Source of the DNA: an uncultured Nitrospina sp.
GTDB taxonomy: Bacteria; Nitrospinota; Nitrospinia; Nitrospinales; VA-1
Direction: 5' to 3'
DNA length: 5,758 nt
Assembly: GCA_950072225.1 (NCBI GenBank)
Contig: CATMOP010000145.1
Span: forward strand, 1-5,758
Shown piece after piece: positions 5,683 to 5,758 of the stretch. Every line of letters begins with the position of its first letter. Position 1 is the first letter of the stretch. A program made the translations under genes and the position numbers. Under the pieces are notes generated by a model, which was not told the DNA's origin, made no database searches, and saw nothing but the letters and a program-made list of their open reading frames with translations.

Positions 5683-5758
5683 AGGCGCCCTCTAAAATTC
5701 TGTTCCTTATAATTGAAGCCATACCTCCTGAGTTTTTAATCGTTCCGTGGCCAGTTCC
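5683..5758. other. 3' flank of hemC, possibly the end of a convergent gene
   Basis: These 76 bases contain no ATG on the + strand, so hemD does not follow immediately with an ATG start. A GTG at 5747 lacks a ribosome binding site. A TATAAT at 5708-5713 has no fitting -35. On the minus strand, a frame that enters from the right edge and ends with TAA at 5709-5707 reads ELATERLKTQEVWLQL, which looks like an amphipathic protein C-terminus. It is only 16 codons and cannot be identified. I see no clear terminator hairpin. Confidence 0.3.

Noticed and set aside
5708..5713. Perfect TATAAT after hemC as a promoter
   Set aside because: No -35-like sequence occurs 16-18 bases upstream (the region is GC-rich), and no gene start is visible downstream in the window.

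Overview
The window holds six intact, same-strand housekeeping genes and reads as ordinary chromosomal core sequence from a Gram-negative-type bacterium. Heme synthesis starts from glutamyl-tRNA (GluTR, the C5 route), which argues against an alphaproteobacterium. The gene orders rpiB-glyA-nrdR and ccsA/hemX-hemA-hemC, with moderate base composition (estimated by eye in the mid-40s % G+C, not counted), fit the former Deltaproteobacteria or related phyla such as Nitrospinota. This placement is an inference and is weak below the level of 'bacterium'.

Unit 1 (about 1-2560) begins with a 245-base leader that carries a near-consensus sigma70 promoter (TTGACA-N17-TAGTAT) and a leader RNA of roughly 115 bases. 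It is followed by rpiB (pentose phosphate isomerase), glyA (serine hydroxymethyltransferase, with a TTG start and the only strong Shine-Dalgarno in the window) and nrdR (repressor of ribonucleotide reductase genes). The gaps are 19 and 10 bases. A bulged hairpin followed by six T's closes the unit. Ribose-5-phosphate supply, one-carbon units for thymidylate and purines, and control of deoxyribonucleotide production form a plausible nucleotide-precursor theme.

Unit 2 (about 2600-5682) starts at a candidate extended -10 promoter in the 207-base gap. It encodes an eight-helix CcsA/HemX-like membrane protein, glutamyl-tRNA reductase (hemA) and porphobilinogen deaminase (hemC). ccsA and hemA overlap by ATGA, and hemA and hemC abut as TAAATG, so the three are probably co-transcribed and translationally coupled. 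HemA and HemC catalyse an early committed step and a middle step of tetrapyrrole synthesis. The membrane protein probably links the pathway to heme handling or to HemA control, but its usual Trp-rich heme-handling loop is degenerate.

The last 76 bases hold no recognisable hemD start and may contain the tail of a convergent gene. I found no mobile element, CRISPR array, tRNA, rRNA or previously undescribed system. The observations most worth checking are the altered WWD-type motif in the CcsA/HemX-like protein and the palindrome placed just after the rpiB promoter.
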